A DNA stretch of 64,000 nucleotides from Tetmemena sp. SeJ-2015. Its lineage: Eukaryota; Ciliophora; Spirotrichea; Sporadotrichida; Oxytrichidae. The stretch is taken from assembly GCA_027382625.1 (NCBI GenBank), contig JAJKFJ010021608.1, forward strand, positions 124,001-188,000, written 5' to 3'. The notes below the pieces were generated by a model, which worked only from the letters and a program-made list of their open reading frames with translations, did not search any database and was not told the DNA's origin. The translations under genes and the position numbers were made by a program. This document shows positions 24,946-35,886 of this stretch, one piece after another (position 1 is the first letter of the stretch; every line of letters begins with the position of its first letter).

Positions 24946-27511
24946 ATGCGCAGACAACTTAAAGGCAAGCCTACCGATAAGGCACTCCTAAGACTCAACG
25001 CTGTTAAGGTTGAGCAAACCAACTCTGGAAGGAGACTCCAGAAAGACCTCAAAGAACTTGAGGATACCAAGATTCCCTTGGTTGGAGTCTCTGCCAGACC
25101 TCTTTCCTCATCTCTCTACACATGGCACGGAAATCTTAGAGGCCCAGAGGGCACCCCCTTCGACGGAGGAGTCTTCCACATCGAACTTACTCTATTATTT
25201 AAATGAGTTACTTACATTCCCCACTGACTACCCTTGCTCTCCCCCTGCTGTAAAGCTCTTTACTCCCATTACTCATCCGAACGTTATCGGAGGCACAAGC
25301 ATCTGCCTGGACATCTTGGATGCTACCAAGAAAGAGATCTACTAGGGCTGGACATCTGCCTACACAGTAGAGACTATTCTCATCCAGCTCCAGTCTTTCC
25401 TCTTCGAAGAGCTACCTGCTGATATGCTCAAGATAGTGAAGGCAGGAAACAAGGAGATGGTTCGCCTCGCCAACTCCTACAAGTGTGTACATCCTGAGTG
25501 CAATCATCAAGGACCCATCAAGCCTTACCCTCCCTTCAACAACAAGGAGAAAGACTTGAATGAGTTTGTCATGGTCAAGACTGCTGAGACCTTACTCTCA
25601 GAGGAATTCTCTTGCTTCCACACCAAGCTCCGCCTCAGAGATCAGACCCTTGGTATCGGTGTGAGCATCAACCGTCTTCCCAGAACTGGTGAGATCAGAA
25701 TGATTGTGCCAACTCTTGATCTACTTTCCATGAGAGCCTTCACCAAGCAAAAGGTGAGACACTCCCTGTCCAATGAAAAGTTTACTCACTGGTTGCCTCT
25801 CTACTTTGGTGAGAAGGACATCATAGAGATCCAAAGAGATGTCTATGAACCAGCCACCAAGAAGTGGGAGAAACGCAATATTGTAGTCAACAGCAAGGAG
25901 CGTATGATTCACTTGCTTATTAAAGAAAGCCATTTTATAAAAATTTGAAATGCTGAAGAAGTCACTTTCCTTCATGAGCACCGGATCTACCCGCAAGCCT
26001 TTCAAGCCCTCTATGATCCTTGAAGTCTTGCCAAAGTTGATCATCACACATGTTGCCGATCTCATCCAAGAGTTCAGACACGTGTCAATCCTCGCTATTA
26101 GAAGATTGGTCAACTTCCTTCGCCTCTTCCGTCTCTTAATTGATCTCCATCCAGAGATTAGCCAGGAGGTAGATGAAAAGATCGAGCAATTCGTTAAGGA
26201 TTCCGTAAAAAGACACAAAGACTTCACCTCATCACTTGGAGACCTACTCGCTATGGTCACTATCTCTCAGAAGTACAATATTTTTGCTTCATTCTATTTA
26301 TGATCTTTTGATCTTAGGGAACTTAGCAGCATCTGAGCACTTCAAGGAGCTAACTATAATCGAGGAAGGAAATATTTTAGCGTCCTTTCTCAGAGTATTA
26401 CAAAATTAATAAGGTATTAGTAGTCCAAATACTCAAAATTAGTAAGACTTGCTAGCTCAAGACTCGCTATTTATGCCAGAGCCACCTACTCCCACAGCTG
26501 TTGTCAATAAGCTTGACCTTTCTAATTAATCTTATATTATCTCTATTGTTCATGCTAAATAATTAGACAAGTCCACTACTTTTAAATCAGTACCTTTAAA
26601 TAATGCTTTGGACCTTGTCTAACTTAATAGCAGATGACTATTCATGTCAAACATAATTAGTCGAATCCCACCCCTAGCTTTTGGTACTAGCTCTATCGCG
26701 AGGCTTCCACTCAGGATCTGTTAAGGGTCTGAGAGAGACTATAGCAATCTTGGATAACTTATTTGCAATGAAGTAGGCTAGCAAGCATTTATTCATCCAG
26801 AAGGAAATTTATGAGCAACTTTATTTGAAATATGAATAATTTGAATGAGAGTATTTTGCAGGGATTTGCAAATGCTTTCTACTTCAATGATAATGAAATA
26901 CAGCTTTTGAGTCTTAAATCGATAGATAGATTCCTCTCTCTTTAACCAGAGCTAATCATAAATTTTAAATATAATTTGCATAATACTCATCCCTCTTCTG
27001 CTAGATATTAACTTCCATGACTAGTAGACACTAAAGGCCCTTTAGTTTTTGCAATACTCTGGCAACAGAGAAGTTTACTCCTATGCTTAATTTAGAGATT
27101 CATTAAAACAAGTAATTATAAAAATTAAACGCTTCTTATGTAATAAAGAAGCATATCCACAGCTTCATAGCAGTGAGCGAGACATTTATCTATGACTTTG
27201 GTTCTGCTACAAATTCCTCCTTCTTCTTGGGAGGCGGAGGTAGCCTCGGAGGTGGAGGCAGTTTAAATGGAGCGGGAGGACAAAGTCTAAATCATTAAAC
27301 CATGACTCCTCTTACCAACAAAGGAAGTAGTCTAATTGCTAATAACAAGAATGCAAATGCACCCAACTACTAGAACAACAGTCTTCAGAGTATAGGTAAA
27401 AGTGCAGCAGGCTTCAACAATAGTAATAGCATATTCTAAAATCAAAAACCTTCTTTTCAGGGAATTACTCAATAAACTCAAGATTATTTGGTCATGTAAA
27501 TAGATGAATGA
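24946..27511 (+). CDS. E2 ubiquitin-conjugating domain fused to a long C-terminal extension
   Basis: The N-terminal 160 or so residues form a UBC fold: LYTWHGNLRGPEGTPFDGG, FPTDYPCSPPAVKLF, then HPN (codons from 25275) and the catalytic Cys in SICLDIL (codon 25304-25306). Unlike ordinary E2s of about 150 residues, the frame continues for several hundred more: a Cys/His-containing segment (YKCVHPECNHQ), a beta-rich part, a helical part (LIIDLHPE-like, EKIEQFVKDSVKRH), and a Gly-rich then Gln/Asn-rich tail ending at TGA 27509-27511. At least four IESs interrupt it, and one-base shifts are needed at about 26635, 26735 and 27010. The role is likely ubiquitin transfer; the extension may recruit substrates or an E3. 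Start chosen as ATG 24946, directly before the basic RRQLKGK. Confidence 0.8.
25191..25215 (+). other. IES in the extended E2 gene, pointer ACTTAC
   Basis: ACTTAC at 25185-25190 and 25210-25215. Removal restores FHIELTFPTDYP of the UBC fold. Confidence 0.95.
25929..25950 (+). other. IES in the extended E2 gene, pointer GAAA
   Basis: GAAA at 25925-25928 and 25947-25950. Only 22 bp including one pointer. Removal gives ATT AAA GAA ATG CTG AAG in frame; read-through hits TGA. Confidence 0.85.
26279..26321 (+). other. IES in the extended E2 gene, short pointer (AA)
   Basis: The interruption after QKY contains an in-frame TGA. Excision between AA at 26277-26278 and 26320-26321 gives TAC AAC TTA GCA and a long open frame. 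The exact pointer is uncertain. Confidence 0.6.
27108..27147 (+). other. IES in the extended E2 gene, pointer TAAA
   Basis: TAAA at 27104-27107 and 27144-27147. Removal joins the helical block to the Gly-rich tail (SLKKHIHSF) in frame. Confidence 0.7.
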
Positions 27512-27645
27512 TAGATGTATTTAAGAGTTTGCCCTTTCAAAAGTTTCTTAATATATCCTTATAGGTATAGAAAAGACATATTTATAAGTTTTAAGTTTTT
27601 TAATTGAATTAGCGTTTTGAGTTTGAGAGATTTTTTTCAAGGTTA

Positions 27646-29100
27646 TCATCTTCTTCTCTGAGGTCTGACGAAAACGATGGTTCTTGTTCCAGCCTTGTAA
27701 ATTCTGAATCTGTTTCCTTGGATCATGGACTTCTTCTTTGAGGCAACACGCATTGAGCGAGGGATACTGTTGATGTGAGCGTATTCAATGATAGCATAGC
27801 AGTTTTCGCGAGGCTTTCCTGGAATCTTTTGTCCCTTTCTGATTCTTATGTCCTTAATGAGTCCGCACTCTTGCTCTTGTTGGAAGAACTTCCAATAGAT
27901 CTCAGGAGTTTGCACCTGAGAAGGAATGACAGGGGATATCCAAATCTGTCTGTCCAATCTGCTCTGTGAAAGATATTGAAGCTTTTCGAAGACGTCAGTG
28001 AATAGCTTGATTCCCTTCTCCTCAACCTTCTGTGAAAGTGAGAGAGTGTGGTGCTCGCTCAAGTAGTTTTGAATCATGAAGACGTGAGTGAGGATTTTCC
28101 TCTTGAAAACGAGGTGCTCAAACAGATAGGAGATGCCGTCATCGTTGATGAAGTTGAACCTGATTCCAAGTTGCTTCAATTGAGAGTCTGGGTTCTCAAT
28201 GATTCCATCAGTCAAAGCCTTGATTCCTTTCTCGATAATTCATTGAAACAATATTTATGGAAGATTTCTCTCTTAGTCTGTTGTGACCAACATCAAGGAA
28301 TTCGATGGACTTGTTTACCTTGAGCAGCTCTCTCAATGATCTAGCTCCATCAACATCTACCTTGTAATATATATCTTTGTATTTATTGCAAATTAACTTG
28401 TTCCTGTATAGGTTAAGATGCTTGAGGGTATTGTTTTTGAGAAGTGCATTTGAGATGGCCTTGGTTCCAGAAACTCCCAACTTGCACTGACTCAAGTCTA
28501 AGGTTCTGAGGGAGGTGTTGCCTTCAAGTGCAGCAGCGAGAGTCTTTGCTCCTTCCTTCATGATAGCGTTTCCACTGAGGTTCAAAACCTTGATAGTGGA
28601 TTCGCCCAATGGGTTCTGATGAAGACAGCATAAAGTCTTTTAACTTTAAAAATGTAAGAAGAGCGTATTAGAAAAGTTCCATATCATTTTTGAGTAAGCT
28701 GTTGAAAGCAACATTTATTATTCTAAATTTATAAAGAATGAAAGCAAAGTTAAGGTACTCCAAATCTTGGGTGGTAGCAAGTTTAATAAATATGAAAACT
28801 CATAAAGTTTAAGGAAGGAAGGCCAATTAGGGTTGGTTCTCTTCACAATGAACTTATGCTTGAAGCTATTGTGAGCTGTAATGCATCTAATGAAGTTAAG
28901 GTATTTAAGACCACATTCTTCAATATTCTTAAAATCAAGTAGACAGACTAAATGTAATAAAATTCTTTATAAAATTTCATGTTTGTTTCTTAAACAACAA
29001 AGACATTTTTACAAAGTGATCCTCTGAGCGTATGATTATTCTCAATGGGAACTTACCACAACCACTCCTCTCTGTCCCTTGATCTTCTTTCGTAAATATC
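27646..29100 (-). CDS. Leucine-rich-repeat (RNase-inhibitor type) protein with RRM-like C-terminus
   Basis: On the minus strand, repeats of the 28-residue LRR_RI type are clear: TIKVLNLSGNAIMKEGAKTL, TSLRTLDLSQCKLGVSGTKA, TLKHLNLYRNK and SIEFLDVGHNRLREKGIKAL. The last 90 or so residues (CGLIKDIRIR, CYAIIEYAH, then a Lys/Arg-rich end RPQRRR) have a beta-alpha-beta pattern resembling an RNA-recognition fold; that part is inference. TGA is at 27646-27648. Two IESs lie inside the repeats (28234-28270 and 28376-28401). Between about 28620 and 29100 the blocks are in shifted frames and no start is visible, so the 5' end is open. It may be the 3' half of the same gene as the LRR block at 29369-31684. 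Confidence 0.75.
28234..28270 (-). other. IES in the LRR gene, pointer GAGAAA
   Basis: The pointer (TTTCTC on the plus strand) is at 28228-28233 and 28265-28270. Removal gives NRLREKGIKALTDG, a regular LRR; read-through breaks the repeat and ends at TGA. Confidence 0.9.
28376..28401 (-). other. IES in the LRR gene, pointer ACAAG
   Basis: CTTGT (plus strand) at 28371-28375 and 28397-28401. Removal joins NLYRNK to VDVDGARSL in frame and restores repeat spacing. A TA pair would also serve as pointer. Confidence 0.7.
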
Positions 29101-29368
29101 CTAGCTAATTATTAAGGTGAGTGTAATATCAATATAAAAAGTACTAAAATAGATTTATGAAAAGCTACAAGCAAAGCTTATCAAAGGATGATTCCGAGAT
29201 TATGAGAGGTAAAGGTTTTCCATGGGAAGTTCAAACATACGAGTTTAGAGAAAATCTAAAAATATTAATGTCTTAAGAAGAAATTTGGTAAGCAGATGCA
29301 AATTCATCTTTCATAAGAAAATGATTTTTTTTAGTAAAAAGGTTTTTTTCTATTGCTCACCTTGAATT

Positions 29369-31684
29369 TCAGAATAATAATGATTAATTTTTTTATTCGA
29401 ATTTAGCCTCGAGCTGATCTTTGGTCATATCTTTGGCAACTTTTTTATCTCCATACCAGAGTTCATGGCTGTGATCTGAAACCTTAAATGCATCAAAGAA
29501 AGCCACTAGACTTGCACTGTTGGAAACAGTCTGATAAAGAGAGAGGTATTTCAAGTTACCGTTCTTACGCTTATTCATAGCAACAGCTTTACCAAGGAAA
29601 GTCAAATTAGACTGATTCATATACTGGTTTTAAAAAATCAAAATTTCTAAGTTAGCATCAAGATTCAGATAATGAAGTGTTTTGTTTTCACCAAGAGCGA
29701 TGAAAAACTCTTCCTTCAAGTAGTTATTGATATTAGTATTCTTGAGGATGAGAGTTTCTAAGGAGCCAGAAATCTTGACTAGCTTGTAAATGGCTTCAGC
29801 AGTTTCAGCACTTTACAAAGAATCATTGCTGAAATCAATGTGAGTGATCTTGGGAGAAAATGCCAAGTTGTAGAGAATAGAGTCAGCACCCTTTCCAATA
29901 GAAGGGTTGTCAGCCATCTTTATGATTTGAAGCTGTTTGGCTCTCATGAGACCGTCAGCAATTTCTTTGGCTCTTGAATAATCTAAGTAGCAGTTTCTCA
30001 AATCAATTTCTTGAATGTTCTTAAAATCAGAAAGAATCTTTCCAATAGTCTAGGCGTCCTTAAGATTTAAGGGCTGATTGTTGATTATATTCATAATCCA
30101 TGATATATAAAGTTATTAGAGTTTTATTGATTTTTAGGACTCTGAGCTCGGGCATGCATTTGAAGCACTAGTACAAGTAGTCATCATGGTATCCAAGAAC
30201 GCTATTTTGAATTTATAGCTTTGTAATGCTTCCACCGTTATCTTTGAAGTACTTGAAACCCTTTTGAAGATATTTGAATCCATCGAGGCCAAGAGACACA
30301 AGAGAGTCCTTATGGAACTTTAGGATCTTAAGATTTTGAAGTCTGCCGACAAGCACCATCAAGTAATAGTTGTTGGACTTAAAGTGCTTCTTATCAAGCA
30401 CCTTAATTCTGAGAGTTTGAATGTGAGCTCCAATCAAATCGATGTACTTGTAGAAAAGCTTGAAGTCCTAATGCTGAGGGAAGTAAGTCAGCATCTATTC
30501 AAAGCAAAGCTTGAAGAAGAGATCTCTCCAAGTATAAGACTCAACTGGATAGTCCTCAACTAGGGTGAACTTGTGAATGGTCTTCACAAATTCTCCATGG
30601 TTTTAGTTCTCGATAATACGAGTCAGTTTATCTTGCCAAAGCTTAATTTAGGTGAACTCCTTTGGTTCCATAGCGTCATCATCTGAAAGGTTAGCATAGT
30701 GAGCAGGAGTAATATTGTCAGTAGGTGCCAAGTTAGATTCAATTTACTTGATCCAGGAGAATTTTGAGAGGACTGCATTGCGCCATTTAGCGTCTGCAGC
30801 GTCGAGCCAAGTCTTGCTTTCCTCGCTGTAGTACTCGAATGGCTTGACATCTTCTTCTAATAACTCGAGAGCTTGCTCCTCAATCTTTTTCTCTATTAAT
30901 TCATGAAGGTATGGATCAAAATCTTGGGTAGTTCATTCATGGCACCATCGTTTCCGTGATACTTCTTAGCTCTTGAGTTCTCGATGGCCTACTTGAGTCT
31001 ATCTCTGAGAGTGTGTTCATCAGGCATGGGAATGCCGAGAAGGGAGAAGTACTGGTAGAAAGACTTGACCTTTTGGATGTCGAAGCACTTTTGCTAGAAG
31101 CGATCTTCAGTCTTGAGGTCCAAACAGCCATAGTGAGCATCAAGCTCTCCGCAGAACTTAGCCATGTCTTTGCCCTGAGATTCAGTCACCATTTTGTTCA
31201 GGAAGAAGAAGAACAGAGTGATGTGGAAGCCTGACAAACCAATACTCTATAGAATTTAAAAGTTGATAATAATATTTTCCAAACCAGTCTTGAAACAAAC
31301 CTCTTATCTTGCTTCTTCGACAACAACTGACTTTCCAGCATACTTGGGATCAGTGTGATCAAGCTCTGGGATTTCCTTGATAATCCAGAAGGCCTGGCGG
31401 TCCATTTACTCCTCAAGATATGAAGGAAGAAGATCTTCAAACTTGTACTTCTAATAACCAATAAACTAAATGTATTTAAAGCCTAAGATCAAAAGAGAAT
31501 TATAGGCCTGTTGATAATTGTCCAAATTTTCACAATGTTCTACCAGTTTTTAGAGGATAAGCTTCCTCTTTGGATGTTTATAAAGTATATGATTAGCATA
31601 TTCATTATTTTAAGCAGAGGCTTTGAAACTCACCAAGCAGCTGCCTGTAATTTACGCGTTAACATCAAATGTTAGGATTAACAT
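29369..31684 (-). CDS. Large protein with N-terminal domain and leucine-rich-repeat C-terminal half
   Basis: Minus-strand frame with many in-frame TAA/TAG codons. The N-terminal half is a charged helical domain (KASAQNNEYANHILYKHPKR, LDRQ/EDLLPSYLEE) that I do not recognise. From about 30450 downwards irregular LRRs follow (LQNLKILKFHKDSLVSLGL, KQLQIIKMADNPSIGKGA, KITHIDFSNDSL, TLHYLNLDANL). It ends QLEAKFE then a few codons to TGA 29369-29371. Joins are needed near 30900, 30070-30110 and 31250-31290. The start is taken at ATG 31682-31684, which overlaps the 3' end of the importin-like gene, so an upstream start or an IES there is possible. Together with the block downstream it looks like a two-part LRR locus. 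Confidence 0.65.
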
Positions 31685-32953
31685 AGAATTTTTGAAATAA
31701 CTAACTTAAAAGCAGTTGGATTCTCAGAGATGTCATGACAATCCAACGGAAAACTTTCTTTGTTTGTATCCTATACGAGTGAGAGTAAGATTCGACCATG
31801 AGTGATATCTGAAGCACTATTTGCTCATAGATTTCCATTGCCTCTCCTACAATTAAGGCATCTTCAATCTTCTCAAGCAGCATATCTATTTTGTCCCTTA
31901 TGCTTAACTTCATTTGAGCCTTCACTTACTCAACATCAAGCAATTCCTTCTTGCTCTTGTCTTGATCAGCAATTGAATTGCAAATGCAAATAAGAGCAAG
32001 TTCAATCTTTTGTAAATTTTCCAACTCCTCATCCACCAGAGCCAATAGTGCATCAAACAAGCCATACTCTATCAACTGCTTCATTCCCGTATTATCTTTG
32101 AGAGATGTTAAATTAGCCAAAGACCATAAAACTTCAAGCTGTAACTCGCTATTCTAAGGCATCAAGAGCAAATGCACGAGCCTTCTTCCAAGAAATTCAT
32201 GCTCAGCTAGAACTTATTTGATCATAAAGAAACACAAGTGAAATTAATTATGATGGTATACTCGTTTCCTGTTTAAAATTATAAAGCTATTTAAATGCTC
32301 ATGGGCTTAAAATTAATGTTGAGAGAATTTTCCTCAATGCCTTACAGCCGAAGAAAAGTCTTAGCATGTCATTGTTATTGTTGATCGCGTCCACTATAAA
32401 ATTTATATCTTTGATTGTTAGTTTCATATATGTTGCCGCTATCTACTTTCTGGTAGTGGCAGTTGAAATTACAAAATTCTTATCAAATGTGGAGACTGTT
32501 TCAATTTAAGTTTTAAATTATGAGCTGTACGTAGCAAGATTATCGATATTGTTCTAGTGAGCAGTAACTCCAATCTACTTTTTAGTTGTTGTTATTCTGT
32601 TGAATTTCACCAGACTCCTAATTGAGTTTGTTTGCAAATATTTGTCTTTGCTGCAACTGCTGTTGATTATTTTGCTTGACAGAGAAATTGCCTTTGTTAT
32701 AGTTTCGACTGACTAAATTTTTATCTGTCTGCTAGTCTGTTACATTTTGAGCTCCTCCTTATCTTGCTATAAAATATATAATGACTAATCTTCTGTTTAA
32801 GGGTCCTTTTGATGGGATATTAGTTGCTGTAAATAGATTATTTTGGCGGTCAATTTCCTCCAAGATTTCTCTAAAAGCCTGGAATTCAAATCCTTCTGAG
32901 TTCTGCTGTTAGAGCGACTATTATTTTAAGTTAAAAGATTATGCTTATTCCAT
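31665..32953 (-). CDS. Importin-alpha-like armadillo-repeat protein
   Basis: Minus strand from ATG 32951-32953. The N-terminus is Gln/Asn-rich with a basic stretch. It is followed by an armadillo-like segment (LRLFFGCKALRKILS, matching the importin-alpha first-repeat wording) and, after an AT-rich interruption at about 32210-32320, a second repeat (ELQLEVLWSLANLTS). Further helices (KIDMLLEKIEDALIVGEAME) recall the C-terminal EDKIE...IY segment of importin-alpha. TGA is at 31665-31667. It has fewer repeats than the usual ten, so it is either shortened or missing MDSs. Expected role: binding nuclear localisation signals for import, if the basic N-terminus is an importin-beta-binding region; that is inference. 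Confidence 0.6.
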
Positions 32954-34040
32954 TATTATTGTAATTTATATGATTGAAACATTGAAAATATGTTCTATAT
33001 AGTAACGATATTCTTAGATTAGAGAAAATATTTCTTTTTCAATTAAGGAATTTAGTCTCGTCATATTTCAAAAAAGAAATTGGAAATTAATAAATTTCAA
33101 TATTAAAAAAATGAGATTGAAACAGTACTAATTAAATATATCACCATATTATTTCATTATAAAATTTTTCCATTTTTATATTAGGGAAAAGATATTTATC
33201 TCATTAGTCATTACTCAAAAATTATACAATCATTTTTACTTTCATCCCTCATTTCTTACAGTTTAGTGTACTTATAATAAATTCTTGCTATATTTATTAA
33301 TTTGATATTCAATAAATTTTGCCTATATAAATCTAATTTAACTTTTAAGAAGAAAAAAAGTTAATTCTTCCATTAAATTTTAAGCTATAATATATGTTTT
33401 ATATCTAAATATAATTTTTATAATTACGAGATAAATTAAAATTATTTCCTCCAAATAATTTATACAAATTGTGCATATTATAATTATTAAACTATAAGGT
33501 TGACAAAATATCTTTTCATTGTTATACAACAGTAGTTGTTACCAGGCAAAGGATATATAAGTTAAGGAAATAAGAAAAATGTTAATCTTATTAACTCCAG
33601 GAAAAGATAGAAATTTTTTTTTTAGAATTATATATAATTAAATATGAGGAAAGTTTTTAAAAAAATTTCTCACACTGAAATTAGAGAAGATAGAATAAAT
33701 AAACAAATTGCTTTATATAAAATAGTAATCTACAGTTTTCTTCATTTAAATTGAGTAGCCATTACTTTTATATCGCTGCAATTCTATATTTAACATAATT
33801 ATTTATAAATATAGCATATAAATAGATTTATAATAAAGTTAGTACACTATCAGATTCGAAAATAAATTTAGTTATCTGCCCAAAATATAATCTCAGTACC
33901 TAATTTAATGAGAATTCTTGTAAAATAAAAACTAAAATTTCATTCTTCAATTTATCGATTTAAAATTCCTCAAATTCAAGAAATAAATTCTTCTAAAATC
34001 TAATTTCAAATGTAAAAATTAAGAACATATTTTATTTGGT
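32954..34040. other. AT-rich region, no gene seen
   Basis: Very AT-rich DNA with poly-A/T tracts between the importin-like gene and the membrane-protein frame at 34041. No repeat or conserved frame noticed. Confidence 0.6.
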
Positions 34041-34577
34041 ATGCATCTTCTATATAATATACTTAGATCATTAAAAATCTTTATTAAAGCTATCATGATT
34101 GTGTTTTTTGTTTTAAGTTACTCTGATTGGAATGCTTTATGGTTAGCAGTCTCCTATCTATTAATTCATACCTTCTTCTTCTTCTTTATATTTGCAATAA
34201 CTTGCCCACCATTTTCAATAAACCTGTTTATGAATAGTTAAACATTGTTCCTGCTGATGTATTCTTTGAAAAGCTTCATTCTTTGTTTGTTTGTGAATAC
34301 TTCAGCACTTTAATATATTTTGATGATGTTCTAGGTTATTTCTTAAAATTCATGTGAGAAATAACTCTGCACCTCATCCTATCTTAAATCTAAGATTTAC
34401 TTTTCATTCGCAGACATCCTGAAACATCTACAGTAGGATCGAGAAAGAACTTACAGAATCTAAATCCTTAGACTCTTAAAGAAGTATTATAGGGTTTTTT
34501 AAAAATTTTTGAAATTAAATAAAGGAAAATCCATTCTCTAATTTGCTAATCATAATTTATTCTATTGCAATTTATGA
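34041..34577 (+). CDS. Hypothetical multi-pass membrane protein fragment
   Basis: An ATG at 34041 opens a frame to TGA 34575-34577 of about 178 codons. It has two or three hydrophobic stretches in the first 90 residues (IVFFVLSY, LLIHTFFFFFIFAI, LMYSLKSFILCLF), then a polar C-terminal part with a basic helix (LQQDRERTYRIQILRLLKKY). The frame is longer than chance would easily give and the membrane-then-helix layout is coherent, but no family is recognised. Confidence 0.4.
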
Positions 34578-34859
34578 ATTTTTTGGTATTTACCTTATAA
34601 AAATATGATAAATCTCATTCATGGTAACTTAATTTCATTAATAATAAAGCCACAAAGCGAAGTAAATAGAGCAGACTAGAATTATTATCGCAGTAAGGAA
34701 TGATTTTTAATCATCTGCAAGATGAATGTAGCCTTATGATTAGTCAGGGTTTTAATCTAGCCACCATTAGGGATCATTTACGATCATAAAAGATCCAAAG
34801 TAAAGGATCACCATTTGCACAAGCAGAGAAGCGTTTTCAAGGATCTAGTGCTCTCTCAT

Positions 34860-35620
34860 TTAAAAAGGAGTTAAATTAAAAATTGGAAAAAAACAAATAA
34901 AAAAATAAAACTCATTAAAATACTTACATGAAATAGATCAAAATAACCCTAAAATTATCTAGGGAAAATAGATAAAAAAATTTTAAATTAAAATTTTTAA
35001 AAATAACGATTTTCAAATTTCCCAATTTTTTGGGGTTTTAAAAAATTTTTTGTTTAAATTAATTTTTTCCCCTTTCCCCATTTTTTTTTAGAAAATTTTT
35101 AATTTTTTTAAAATCCCTTTTAAATTTTTTTTAGTCAAAACTATTTTCCAAATCTTGAATATCATAAAATAAATTGTTAAACAATTTAAATCAAAATATC
35201 CTATTAAAAATGAATATAATTTTCAAAGATTATTGCTTAAGTATAAACATTCTGACTATAATCATGAGTGCTGACTGGATTAAGGCTCCGAAAGTTTAAG
35301 TAACTCCCATAATGAATAAAATAAGAAAGGGTTTTAAAAAAAATAAACTTCCCCCTGTTTAAAATTTTGCTTAAAGGTTTGGAAAAAAAGCTTAAAATTT
35401 TCTGTTAAAATTTTGTCAAAAGCTTAAAAAACTAAGTTAATTAATATAAAAAATTATAATTTAAATTTCCCCTTTAAAAAAGAAAATTTTAAAAAATTTT
35501 CTTTTTAAATTTTTTGCTGTTTTAAATTTTTCTGCCAATTTTTCTTAATTTTAATTTAATTTTTTTTAAAATTTTTTTTGTAGGAATATTTTTTTAAAAA
35601 ACCAAAGAAAACACGAGCAT
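34860..35620. other. Homopolymer-smeared, low-complexity stretch
   Basis: Long runs of A, T, C and G (for example CCAATTTTTTGGGGTTTTAA and TTTTTTCCCCTTTCCCCA) unlike the rest of the window. It looks like poor consensus in an AT-rich non-coding region. Treat any frame here as unreliable. Confidence 0.6.
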
Positions 35621-35886
35621 AAACTTAATTGTAGGACAAAGATCCCCAATCTCTCCTTATAATGATATTTTCTTAATTGCTAAACAAGTATTTTAATGAA
35701 AAACTGAGGCAATTTTTTTCCATTTACTTAAAGATTTCCATCTCAAATTAAATAAAACAGCTAAAACTTGTAAAATGCTATAGATATTTAGACATTACAA
35801 AAAGAGAAAGGAAAAGAAAGGATAGGAAAATTAATAAAATCAATTTACTAAGAAGAGATTAAATGGTTTATTTTATTAATCTTATT

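Noticed and set aside
24849..26260. Long minus-strand open frames opposite the extended E2 gene
   Set aside because: The plus strand carries a recognisable UBC fold with catalytic residues; the antisense frames have no domain.
30336..31234. Plus-strand frames opposite the LRR gene
   Set aside because: The minus strand gives regular leucine-rich repeats with Gln at TAA/TAG; the plus frames are shadows.
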